Under the pieces are notes generated by a model. It was not told the origin of the DNA, did not search any database, and saw nothing but the letters and a program-made list of their open reading frames with translations. Below, one piece after another: positions 1 through 10,910 of a stretch of 64,000 nt of DNA. The DNA comes from Austropuccinia psidii (lineage: Eukaryota; Basidiomycota; Pucciniomycetes; Pucciniales; Sphaerophragmiaceae), in the NCBI GenBank assembly GCA_023105745.1, contig JALGQZ010000002.1, positions 48,520,497-48,584,496 of the forward strand, given 5' to 3'. The position numbers were made by a program, and so were the translations under genes. Numbering within the stretch: the stretch's first letter is position 1; the number at the start of each line of letters is the position of its first letter.

Positions 1-1472
1 CAAGATAGAGAGATAAACGAAACATAAAGTCACCACATAATTACTTTAGAAATACAGATATGAACTTTATTTCATAAGTTATAAAAAAGGTTAAAACTTG
101 TAATGGATTATTGAATAAAATCAATAGAGCTGTTGACCACTTTGTTGTGAAAGTGGTCCCAACTCAAAAAGAAGTAGTCATTCAGATTCTACTAGTTCAT
201 AAGTGAATAATGACATAATTCTTATTATAATATTCCAGGTATAGCCCCTTAAAATCATGGTTTGAAGTTTAAAATAGTGAATTTCAACAGAAAAGATGAG
301 TTACAAGATAAATCACCAAAAATAGAGTTTTGATTATGTAATAAAATTCTCTTGGAAGTTTAATGAGGACATGCCAAGCTATCAGAATCCACTTTCAGAA
401 TAGCTGTAGCGTGTATAACCTAAAAGGTCTTAATGATCAAGGTTTAGGCTTAAATTTGATCATTTATGATCACTCACTGTAATCTCATTTTAAGTTTAAC
501 AGTCATATAAGTGATAAAACTGATGAATACTATTAGATTATGATTAATACTAATAAAATACACAAAGCTTATGCTTCTGCAAAGCCTATGATGTCATTAA
601 ACTCAAGAGTTATAGTGATAACTCTAAATAATGGCGTAATCATGAGATAAGATGGTTTGATCATGATGTAATCATCACTAAACCTTAAAATATTGATCAT
701 TTCTAATAGAAAGCATCAGTAAACGTCTACTAGAAGCCTTCTGGACTCTAGAAGGGAGGTATTCACTATAAATAGAGCTCTTTTTACTCCATTTTCCCCT
801 CAGATGCATCAAAAACACTAAAATAATTAAATCAAAAGGTACATTATTTATTCTTTATATATAAAAATTTTATATTATCAAAGACATAAGAGCAACTTTA
901 TTTTAATCATTAATCTTGACATGATTACATCAATTATTGAATTCTTTTTGTTCAAAAATCTCTTTAACTCAATTTCCATGTAAAAATCAAAGAATATTTG
1001 TAGTTTCTCTATTTGTATTTGTAAATACAGTTTGTATAAATTATATTTACATTATTTTGGCCTGAAATCTTTTAAAATTATTATATTAAGTGTTAAAAGT
1101 AGGTTATTTTCTCTTTTATAATAATTTCTCTTTATTATTATTTTTAATGATTCTTATATTAATATAAATAGTATTTATATTGATAAATAACTTTAATATT
1201 AGTAATATTATTGTTATTAGTTGTTTTTTATTCATAAAAAACAATTTTTTATGCTTTTATTATTTGTTGGTAACAATAATAAAGTACTTTTAAGTATATT
1301 AATTATCTTATATTAATATATTTACTTATTATATTATTTTTATAATATAATTATTTTTAGGCCATAGTTATAATTATTCCTTATCTTATCTATTTTATTT
1401 CTAAGGACATTCATAGTACAATAAGTAAAATATTAGTAATTTTTACTTATTGTTTCATAGTCAAACCTTACA
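1..1472 (+). repeat. LTR, 3' part (5' end outside window)
   Basis: Read on the plus strand, this block matches the reverse complement of the two LTRs at 48629-50473 and 57102-59037. Shared landmarks are the segment around 120-180 (the 'gttgaccactttgttgtgaa' stretch), the segment with 'actataaatagagctc' near 765-785, and the terminal 'tgtttcatagtcaaacctta' before CA at 1471-1472. The motif 'ctataaatag' near 766-775 is the likely LTR promoter TATA box. What follows 1472 does not resemble the internal start of the minus-strand element that uses the same LTR; it continues the reading frame of a different retroelement. I therefore read this as a solo LTR or the 3' LTR of an element lying to the left. 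Confidence 0.8.
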
Positions 1473-3650
1473 AATATTCCATTATATAGAGCCAGATGGA
1501 AGAAGACTTTGCTTGCCAATTTTTTCACCACAGAAATTAGTATTGAGAGCCAATTCACTATTAGGAATGGAAATATGTGCAGCTTTTAAATTGGAATATT
1601 GGAAATAATTATCAATAGAGGAAGACTAAAGCTCCAAAAATCAAGAAAATTTAGAGGAAAATTCTCATCAAGTACTTGATAGTGAAGAAGTGAAATATTC
1701 CAAAGACAAAAGGAAAATTCAGGAGCAATTAGCTCCAATGAATATATAAGATGTCAATTGAAAGACCAAAGAAAGAAGTATTACAGAAATTTCAACTTCA
1801 GGACAAGAAAATGGGAATACTTGTAGTCAAATACCTCAAGGCATCAACAGTAATAATTTCAAGAATCCTGAAGAAATGAGAAAAAAACCATTGAAAAAGC
1901 TTTTCTCACCTATTAAAGCTTTGAAGTTCCTTTCAAAGGGAATATTGAAAAATAATTGGAATTAAAATATAAAGCCAGTGGTAACAATAATTAGTGTCAC
2001 CTCAGAAGCTAAAGGTTTCAGTTCCCAACTTGATAAATCAGCACTAGAATCATTGAAAGAAGTTTCCCTCAGATATAAAATTTCTAAAAATAGGGAAATT
2101 ATTACTCAAAGCCACCTTAGAATTTAGGAGTGAAGTACTGATATAATTCCAAAATCAGAAGAATATGCAATTTTAACTTAGCTTTTGAATGATATTATTG
2201 AGAACTCACACCATAATAAAAATACTTATTCTCAAGAAATTTCAACATCTAATGAAGGATCCAGTAAGATCATTAGGAAACATAATTTACATCAAAGTGA
2301 ATAAGTTCTACCACAAGAGTGAATTGACCCACCACTCAGATTCAATAAAGTACCTATGACAGGAGCTGAACACAAAAATAAATTTATTGATTTTGAGAAG
2401 TCACAAATCTCTTTTCCCTGAAATTTTGAAAATATTGATCCTAGAATTCTGATGAAAGGGATTGGTGGAGAAAATAAATCATACCATAATATAGAAAATA
2501 TTGATCCAAGACTGATTATGGAAGAAGTTGAATTAGAAAAAACAATTAAATAAACCATAGGGGTAAGTGACCAAAATCAAGTAAAAGATATACCTTTTTT
2601 TCTAAAAGAGGAACCTTTTAAAATAGAATTAACTTATTATACCTCAACAAGAAAAGATATAGAGTAAAGTTCCAGGGAACTTCAGAATATGAATGAAGCT
2701 AACATTGATGTGTCAAGATATGAAAATCAAATAAACTCACTGTCTCAATTGACAATTTAAAAGGAGTTAAATAAACAAAAAAAATTACATTCTGAGGACA
2801 AATCCTCTGAGGAAGCTTATAATAACTTTATTATTGGAAAAGAAATTAATTAAAGATTTGAAAATCTTAAATCTATCAGGAAACAAGCCAGAAATGAATT
2901 TATGAAAAATATAAAACAATAACCAGATATCTTAGAAGAACATCTTTCTGAATTAAGATATGAGAATGAAGCAGGAGTGGTTTGTAAATTGGAACTACAA
3001 AAGGAAGTTGAAGATTAAAATGAATTTATACTTAATCAAGAAGAATTTTCTTGGGAAGGATATAGCAACAGGCAGACTATCAGAAATTTTGCCCTTTTGG
3101 ATAATAACAAAAAAGATTCCAGAGACAACTATGAATGTGAAAACAAACATGTTAAGTGGTTGGAAGATATCAGTGCACCAAACAAGAATAAATTGGCAAG
3201 AATAAGAGATGAAGGTAGTAAAAAGAAGTAGAAGACTAATGAGGAAAAGGAATATTCTGGATTACTCAGAATGAAAAGCTATTACCTAGCTTGCAAGCTC
3301 ATTTGGCAAGGCAATATTAAATTTCAACACAAAATGAGAACTGGAAAGAAAACAAGAATAAAGATGAGAAAATATATCATGAGTACTCCAATGAGAATAC
3401 AGATTTTCAAGGTCAATATATCAATGAAGAAAGAAGAAATGAGCTTACAGCTAAGAAGGCCAAATTCAAGAATAATCTTAACAGCAAATTTTACATCCTC
3501 AATGAGTTTTTACTATAATAATAGTTTTTTGTTTTCTTTTCTCATTAATCTTAGTTTTCTTTTATTAATAAATATCCATAAAAAACTATTAGAATTAAGG
3601 AATCTAAAAAATATTGAAAAGAGAGTTTAAAGTGTATAAGTATCATAATT
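1473..3650 (+). pseudogene. decayed gag-protease type retroelement interior
   Basis: Many short plus-strand open stretches, broken by stops and frameshifts, form a Lys/Glu/Asn-rich protein relic. Its first residues (about 1486-1530) read EPDGRRLCLPIFSPQ, closely matching EPYGRRLCIPICKPK in the second copy of this family near 24410-24455, directly after a retropepsin-like region. Downstream both copies share a 'PFKxEL' stretch (about 2620 here, 24790 there). The LTR ending at 1472 has thus landed inside, or removed, the gag-protease half. No reverse transcriptase or integrase motif is visible before the similarity fades near 3650. The product cannot be functional in this state. Assignment to an LTR retroelement rests on the sister copy's zinc-knuckle-like and protease-like parts. 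Confidence 0.5.
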
Positions 3651-4462
3651 CTCAACTCTATGTACTATAAAAAAAATTCACTAAAAAAATTAGGGTGGGT
3701 GTCTATTTTTTAAATACATCCTTTATGATTCAAGTTTTTGGAATGAAATTTGGGGGAATTTTAATTTCATCATATAATATTATCCTCATTAATTCTCAAT
3801 ATAGTAATTAATAATATCACCACACTCAAGAATTTGAGGCAAGTTGAAGAAAAAGAGAAACAAAAACCAAGAAATAGCTGGAATTTCGAAAGAGGTCAAA
3901 TAATGGAATAAAAAATTCAAAATAAGATACAAATACAGCCAAAAATACATACAGCCTCACAATACACATAGCAAGAGGGGTGACCAATTTTGTTTATTAT
4001 GATTTTTATTTTTTGGTTCAAGGTTTTAAAAACTACCAGTAACCCCTCTTTCTTACAAAAACAATTTAAAAAAAATCAAGATAATAAAGCAAGAATAAAT
4101 AACAGTAATAATAACAACTTATAAAAAAGTATTAATAAGATCAAATTCATCCAGAATAAATAAATAAAATATATCAAGAAACCGTATTGGTTTTAATATC
4201 CTCAAAGAGCTATTAGATTATGATAATAAATAAGTAGATAGTATAATCAAAGGCTTCTCCCTTTATTTTCATCAAGGCTAGCATGGTCAATTGCTTTCAA
4301 GGCTCTTAGAAGTAAAAGTAAAAATATCAGGAGAAGAAAAAACATAGAAAAAAATACATATAATAATAATATGAAAAATAATTGGTGTCATAAAGGATCA
4401 AGAAGAAAAGAATATCAAGCAGTAAGCTTATCAATTAGTAGGGAAAGGAGGTGGAACTTAAT
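3651..4462. other. no gene seen
   Basis: AT-rich DNA with A-tracts and TAATAA-type simple sequence (for example 4530-4565). I see no recognisable coding similarity, terminal repeats or RNA gene here. It may be old repeat remnants flanking the host-like gene that starts at 4463. Confidence 0.4.
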
Positions 4463-5605
4463 TTATTCCTCAAAATCATCTTTGTCATCAAAGGTACTGT
4501 TAAAGATACTAAAATGAAATAAATTAAAATAAATATAATAATAATAAAATTAAATAAATAAATAAACTTACTCTTCTTACTCATTTAGAACCTCAACTAA
4601 TGCTTTTAAGGAAGCTTGAAGGCCTGATAATGATCTGTAATTGCCTGCATTATCAGGATGAGCTTGATCATAGTGGTAAAAGTCGTGGAAGGATCAACAA
4701 AATAAAGAATTGAATACATCAAAAATCTGACATAATTCAGAAGACATTGTAGCTAAGATAGATATGATTTTGAAACAAGAATTATGGTTGATAGTCGCAA
4801 TAGGTTGAGAGGCAAGGTTCCTGACCAAAGCAGGAGGAGAATGTTGGCAATGGGTTGTTGCATTGAGGACGAGCAAGAGAAGAGCCAGATAATGGCATGG
4901 TAGATGTGGGTGGTGAAATATCATGCCAATTTGAGTTTGGTTCAATGTTTTGGATTCAATGGATGGTATAGCAATATCCACCATGCAGAATAGCTATAAC
5001 CCCATGTCCGTTCTCATAAATATAAATGGATAAAGCAAATTAAGAGATAATCTTATTGTTTTCCTTTCAGAAAAAAAAGACAAAAAATTGTAATGATATA
5101 AAAAAAGAAGGGAAATGATCAAGATTGAATATCAAAATACTAAGGGAACATTACTGGCGGCAGCCAATTCTCCAACTTGTTGGACCTCAGGAAATAAATT
5201 TTAGTCACAGGGTTACCTGACTATTTGTCTTGGTCAAGAAAAAAGAATATACCTGCAATAAAAACAAACACAGATTAATTAGCTTCTGAATCACAATATA
5301 AACATATATATGTTGATAAATAAGTAAGAAAATAAAAAAAAGAGAGCATAAATCAAATATTTTAAAGTAAAATCTGGATCTGAAACCGCACAACACTGCA
5401 GCAAAAATAAGAAAAAGGAAGGGATTAGAAAGGGAAAAATAGTAATGATAAGATAAAATAGATAATAGGAAAGATAAAGAAGAAACCTAGTGGAAACAGC
5501 TTTCAATGGTTGTTCAGGTGGCATTGAATGGAATTTGAGTGACAAACAACCTAGAGGAAGCCAAACAAAGAAGAAGAATACCAAAAAAAGAGAAGATGGA
5601 GGCAT
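4463..5605 (-). pseudogene. decayed spliced host-like gene with signal peptide
   Basis: On the minus strand an ATG at 5605 opens an exon (5605-5487) coding a classical secretion signal: MPPSS, then a run of Leu/Phe/Val and a small-residue end (GCLS). It closes at an AG|GTTTCT donor. Further left, exon-like stretches join with consistent phase. One ends at 5156 (reads KLENWLPP before a GTAATG donor). One near 5010-4840 begins NGHGVIAILHGGY and, across an intron ending CTTAG, leads in phase to TMSSELCQIFDVF. An exon containing DFYHYDQAHPDNAGNYRS ends at 4581 with a GTAAGA donor; a 72-bp intron (4580-4509) and a last exon (4508-4463, ending DDKDDFEE, stop TAA) follow in phase. In-frame TGA codons near 4933 and at 4696-4694 look like C-to-T changes, so the copy is probably dead. 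I do not recognise the family; a small secreted protein is an inference. The exon between 5486 and 5220 is unresolved. Confidence 0.45.
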
Positions 5606-7412
5606 AGAATTGGATAACCTAATTCAAAAAATAATAGAATAATATATATTTAATATATTTATATATATATTGATATAGCAGACAGAAGGTAATAAAAAAG
5701 GAGATCTGTGGAGAGTGGAGATAAGAAGTACAGCTGGTTTATCTCAAAGTATTAACATCAATTTATTCAAAGAAAGTAAAGAAATAAGTACAGTATTAAT
5801 TTAGATAATTGAATTGAATTAAAAATAAAATAAAAATACAAAATTATTAAATTTATCATATTAATATTTTTTTGGTTAATTAAAATAAAAATCATTATAT
5901 ATTTATATTAAATTAAAGTTATTATTATAAAAAGTTAAAATTAGGGTAGAATTACTGAATAGAGAGGGGGTGTTAACCCTCAATAACAATAGAGAGGCCC
6001 TCATCAAAATTAATAACAATCAATAGACTAAAAAATTCAACAAATATATAGAATAAAACAAAATAAAAGAGTGATTCAAGAGGTCCACCATGAACTTAAA
6101 TTTATTTTACTCTCAGAATTATTTAAATAATCTTCCTTATCGTTATTAATTTATCATTTATATTAATTCATATCACTTTAAAAATAATTCATACTACTTT
6201 ACTATTATTTCATTAAAATTTTAGTTCATTTTATATTAATTTATACAAGACCCACCTTATTTTTATTTTATTTAATATTAATTCATATTATAACTCTTAG
6301 AGATTTAATTTTAATCAATCATATTGATATTATATTGAAAAAAACATATTATAATAGTATTACATTCAAATTATCATACAACTTAGAAGTTGTGGTACAA
6401 TTATTAAATGAAGGGGGGATGGCCACACAATTTAAGGTTAATTTTAGAAAAAAAAGAGAAAGAAGAGAGGTAAACTCAATAAAAGATCTCACAAAAGAAA
6501 TAAAAAATCAAGAATGGGCTCTAGATAAGACCTTAAAATTTCTGAATATTTTCTTATATCTTATCAACAAAATTACCTCAAGAATATTTCCTTGAGAAGA
6601 CCTTCAAATTTCTAAATAATTTCTTCATTTTTTATCAATTATTACCTCAAATAGCTCAAGCTGTGGTTCTGATTATGCCCTTCAACTGCATCATTATACT
6701 CAGTTCATTTACCAATTTGGAAAGGTATACAATTCATAAAGAAATCAATACAGAGCAGATGTTGGCCTGAAGGAGTCAAGCTCTCAACTGATTATATCTA
6801 CCAGCCTCTCTTTCAACCCCAGAAGGGCTTTGCCCCCAGTTAGCTAAGATAATCTGATTTATTTCTATCTTTATTTTATTTCATATTGATAGTGAATACT
6901 AGTATTTCACTCAGTGGTGACCCCACCTGATTTTTTTATGAGGAATCCAATGTTAAAATAATTTTAATAAGGTTATTTATTGGAAATAAAGCTATAATAA
7001 TTTTATTAAAGTTTTCAAAAACTATTTTGATTTTAATATTTTCAAAGAAAATTTATTTTTAATTTTTTTTGATGTTAAGATATATTTTCATATTCTTAAA
7101 TTTTGACGTGAAATTATGATTATAGATTTCATTTTTTTATTCAAATTTTATATTGTTAGTTAAATTTTGTTTTTATATTAAGAATAAATTTATCAAATTA
7201 CCTATTTTACTCATAGGTTGTTTCAAATAATTTCAAACAATTGATGACTGATTCAAGGGATAAATCAAGAAAATGAACTAGTACTTTAACAAAAAACACA
7301 TATTAGTTTATCAAAAAAAACTTCAAGCTAAAATTGATGTGTTTTTATTCATAAAAAAATCAATTTCTTTTTATTTTCAAAATCCTCTTTAACAGGAAAA
7401 TAAATACATAAA
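5606..7412. other. AT-rich stretch, no supported gene
   Basis: Very AT-rich, with TATA-like runs near 5640-5670 that would lie upstream of the minus-strand gene starting at 5605. An 86-codon open frame at 6335-6595 on the plus strand has no recognisable similarity and overlaps a local duplication, so I do not call it a gene. Otherwise I see nothing that can be named. Confidence 0.35.
6526..6655 (+). repeat. two-copy tandem duplication (about 68 bp)
   Basis: The segment 'agaccttaaaatttctgaat...attacctcaa' at about 6529-6594 is followed at once by a diverged copy, 'agaccttcaaatttctaaat...attacctcaa', at about 6597-6655. Local slippage duplication; no further copies seen. Confidence 0.65.
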
Positions 7413-8211
7413 GGGTGTTGGTAAACACACATAAGCCCTTATGCTTTTTTACCAATTAATGGCCAAAGAATTCAAGTGAACTATTTTTTCAAAAAAAATT
7501 CCTCAGGCTTAGTTTTGGGAATTTGCATAATTTTTTTGCTGTGTTTTTTGCAACATGGGATGTGAAGATCCCCAAATGTTTTCAAAAATTTGTTTTCCCA
7601 CTTTCTCTATTTTGACAAATTTGCCAAAAAAGGCCTATCTTTCTTACAAAATTTATGAAAAATGTTCCCAATTGTGAATTTCCATCCTTTTTTTAATATA
7701 AAGGGAAGAATATTGAGAATAGAAAACCAGAAGCAAAAAATTTTGGGATTCTTTTTTCTGGGAGAATTTTAGGCTCAAAAAGTCCATTTTTATGCTTTTT
7801 TGTTCCTGTTTGTAAGTAAATTGAAAATGCCATTTATGAAATCAATGTAATTAAACATTAAATTCATGGCATTAGTAGAAGTAAAAAATTCCATTTATGG
7901 CATTAAAAATGCCATTTATGGCATTAAAAATGACATATAGCTGCCATTTATGGAATTAATAATTCCATTTATGTCCTCAAAAATGGCATAAAAGGCCTTA
8001 AAAATGAAATTTATGTCCTGAACAATGTCATAAATGGCCTTAGAAGTGCCAATGACGGAATCCACAATGCCATAAATGAAATTAAAAATTCTATAAATAG
8101 CTAAATTTCATTTGAAAAACACCCCTTATGCATTTTTACCAACTTATGGCAAAAAACACATAAGGGCTTACATGATTTTACCAAATGGCTTATGTGGGTT
8201 TACCAACACCC
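7413..8211. mobile_element. MITE with MULE-type ends (799 bp)
   Basis: Left end GGGTGTTGGTAAACACACA and right end TTTACCAACACCC are inverted copies of each other and of the ends of the MULE at 30815-35037. Flanking 8-mers TACATAAA (7405-7412) and TAAATAAA (8212-8219) differ at one base and are a likely target duplication. The interior has no open frame. From about 7835 to 8100 it carries repeated 'aatgccatttatggcatt' type short palindromes, as do the two other MITEs in the window. A segment around 7480-7830 resembles MULE subterminal DNA near 34640-34990 (for example 'cctcaggct', 'gacatgggatgtgaagatccc'). Confidence 0.85.
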
Positions 8212-9700
8212 TAAATAAAATGAAAAATGAAAATCAAAAAATAAATAAAGATAAAATATCTCAATATTAAAATGATTAAAATAGTCATATTTCAAAACAA
8301 AACAAAGAAGAGAACACAAAATAAGAAGCTATGGAGATTTAAAATCAATAGAAAAAGCTACAAACAGAAAACATAAAGTGAAATTTATTAGAATATAGAT
8401 TTAAATAAAGAAAGTTGTGATGAATGAACCCAAAATATTCTCCTTGAAACTGGAATTCTGGGGACAGCATTAAATGGAGACAGGGATTGGGTATTCCATA
8501 CCTTAATGGCACAGTTTCAAGTGAAATTAAATTTACAGGAATATATATTGAAGACACAAGAAAGAAAAATCCATAATTAATCAATTGAAATGGGGGAATT
8601 CAGTAGTAAAATGAATTAAATTTAATAAGTAAGTATAACCCCATAAGGAAATCCTAGAAGCATTCTCCATTTGATTACAAGAATAACAACAAGATAAGGA
8701 AAATAAAAGGAAAAGCTAGAAAAAAATGTTAAATTTACCAATAAAGAAGGTAGTTTGACACTAAATTTACCATAGTTCTGCTAAAAATTTGTATTACTAA
8801 ACAATGCAGTTATTAAATTGAGGCCACCTCAGTAAGGAATAAATTAAAACTGTATTGATAAAAAGTCACATTACAGAAGAAAAATCAATTTATATATGAA
8901 AGGAAAATCCATCCAAAACCCTAAGCTAAACATCATAACTGTGGAAATACAAGCACAGCCACCTGATAAGACAGCAAAGCTAAATTAAGTAAAATTAAGT
9001 CCAATAAAGGAAAAATAGAACTCCCACAATACACAGAATTTCCAACCTGCATTTCAAACAGTGCACAGACCTATGGTGCAATAACTGTACAAAATCATCT
9101 CATACCACCAAAAATGGTGCAATTACTTCAAGAAATGACACCATCCAAAATTCCTCAGCAAAGAAAGTTTAACCAGATTAAATAATAATGCATCAAAATG
9201 TTTCAATAAACTGAAGATATGGTAAAAGACCTCCAATAAATGACAACATTTCAGAATGAATCACCCACAAAAACATCTCAGGTTACATAATAATACATAA
9301 AAATGGTGCAATCAACTAAGAAAATGGTATCTCAACACTATGAAAAAGCTATCCTAGCAAAAAGAAATGAAAAAATCTAAGTCCCTTGTTTTTGAGTGCC
9401 TCTATGGAGAGACCAAAGAATATAAATGGAAGGCCTCTTTCCCTTATTTTCTCCTCTTCTCCCGATGAAATTGATTATATATCAAGAAGGAAATTAATTA
9501 TTCATCCCTCACTAGTAGGTAAATCTAGTATTATTATGAAATGGGAATTATATACCAAGAAGGAAAATAATTAATCCATTCCTTACTAGGAGGATAATCT
9601 AGTTATTTTATTAAAGTAATGTAAGCTTATGATTTTAATTTAGAGTGATTTTTAATTATCATTAGTTAAAAGAAATTCTACAATATATTTTTAATCCACC
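8212..9700. other. repeat-derived stretch with a coding-like scrap
   Basis: A plus-strand scrap at about 8437-8577 reads NILLETGILGTALNGDRDW and continues for some 30 codons (ending TQERKIHN) in a style like retroelement gag proteins; I cannot name its family. Around 9060-9330 the phrase 'aaaatggtgcaat' recurs in degenerate form. Nothing else is recognisable. Confidence 0.3.
9467..9603 (+). repeat. two-copy tandem duplication (about 75 bp)
   Basis: 'gattatatatcaagaaggaa...cctcactagtaggtaaatctag' (about 9470-9530) recurs as 'aattatataccaagaaggaa...ccttactaggaggataatctag' (about 9546-9603). Diverged, local, without an obvious function. Confidence 0.6.
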
Positions 9701-10139
9701 CTAAGTTTGAGCCATTAGTCATATAATTATAATAACATCAATAATACTCATACTATTGAGCTTATCCCAACAGCCACTATATCATAAAAATGATTCATAA
9801 TATAGCTTTATATTAAGAATATATATCATTATATAAAACATTAAGCTTATATTATATTATATATCTCATATACTTGATAAATATCCCTTATATAATAAAC
9901 ATTACCTTAACATTTAGTGATTATATCTCTTATTGCCATACTATATTAACAATCACCCTCTAAAACCATCAATTATTATAAAAGATATAACATAAAATTG
10001 AACATACCCTTATACTATATATTAGTACTATTATAATGAATCAACCTCTTATAATATTAAGGTCTTACCCTTATATAGTTTTGTATCATTTTTTGAACAT
10101 TATTTTTGATACTGTTTTAGCTTATAAGTTACTCATATG

Positions 10140-10340
10140 CTTATCAATTAGGACAGATAGAGGCTCCTTAAAAGTCTTCTCTAGCTGTAAAGCCGCAGTC
10201 TTAAAATTGATTTGTGAGCTCTGTAGGCAGACTGTTTATTAGATTCGGAGGGGAAGCTAAAATTCCATTAGCACCCTTGGCTACAAGATTATTCTAGAAA
10301 TTTAAAATGTTTTTCCCTGTGAATTCCCCCTCAAAGACTG
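10140..10340 (+). repeat. diverged direct repeat, copy 1 (possible old LTR piece)
   Basis: The block with 'ttgtgagctctgtaggcaga' followed by 'ggaggggaagc' and 'cacccttggctacaag' matches 'ttgtgacctacaaggcagat', 'ggaggggaagg', 'acccttggttacaggt' at 21605-21700. The copies lie outside the chromovirus 10911-21180, so before that insertion they were roughly 1 kb apart. They may be LTR fragments of the gag-protease element that begins near 22118; this is tentative. Confidence 0.4.
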
Positions 10341-10910
10341 TTTTATCCAATCCCACACCAAAAGGATTTCTACAATGCATGCAAGAAAACTCCAAGAAGA
10401 TCATGTCATCACTGGCTCTCCAAAAAAAGATTATGTTACAAATGGAGGCTGTGCAGAACAAATATTATTACTAAGACTTAGATCACCACACAAATTCAAG
10501 AGAAGTCCTCACAAGAAACAAAGATACATGATTACATCAAGGGAAATTAAACTGGAAAAATAAAGTTCCCAATAATGCCCCCTGGGATCCCAAAAGGTAT
10601 CAATAGAGGGACTCTCACTCCCCAAATTTGAAACCCCTCCCATGAACATGAAATCATAAGAATGGTAATATGTCATCCCTTCCCTGGGAGGTAGTCAAGT
10701 GTATTCTAGTGAATTACTTTTCCAGTGGCTAAGCTCAGTGAAGGTATATTATTGAATATTTCCCAGTAGCTAAGCTCAGTGGAATCTCAGTATTCAAAAA
10801 ATAAAATCAGTATCCAAGATTAGAGATAGTTCTCCTTTCAAAATGTATTATCCAGTAAAAAAAAGCCCTTAATCAAGAGTTGAAATCATATTTCTCATTT
10901 GAATATCCAA

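Noticed and set aside
1473..3650. Gag of the element owning the LTR at 1-1472
   Set aside because: The first codons match the post-protease region of another family (GRRLC.PI), not a gag start, and no primer-binding motif follows the LTR.
6335..6595. 86-codon plus-strand frame
   Set aside because: Overlaps a local duplication, no similarity recognised, composition typical of AT-rich noncoding DNA.
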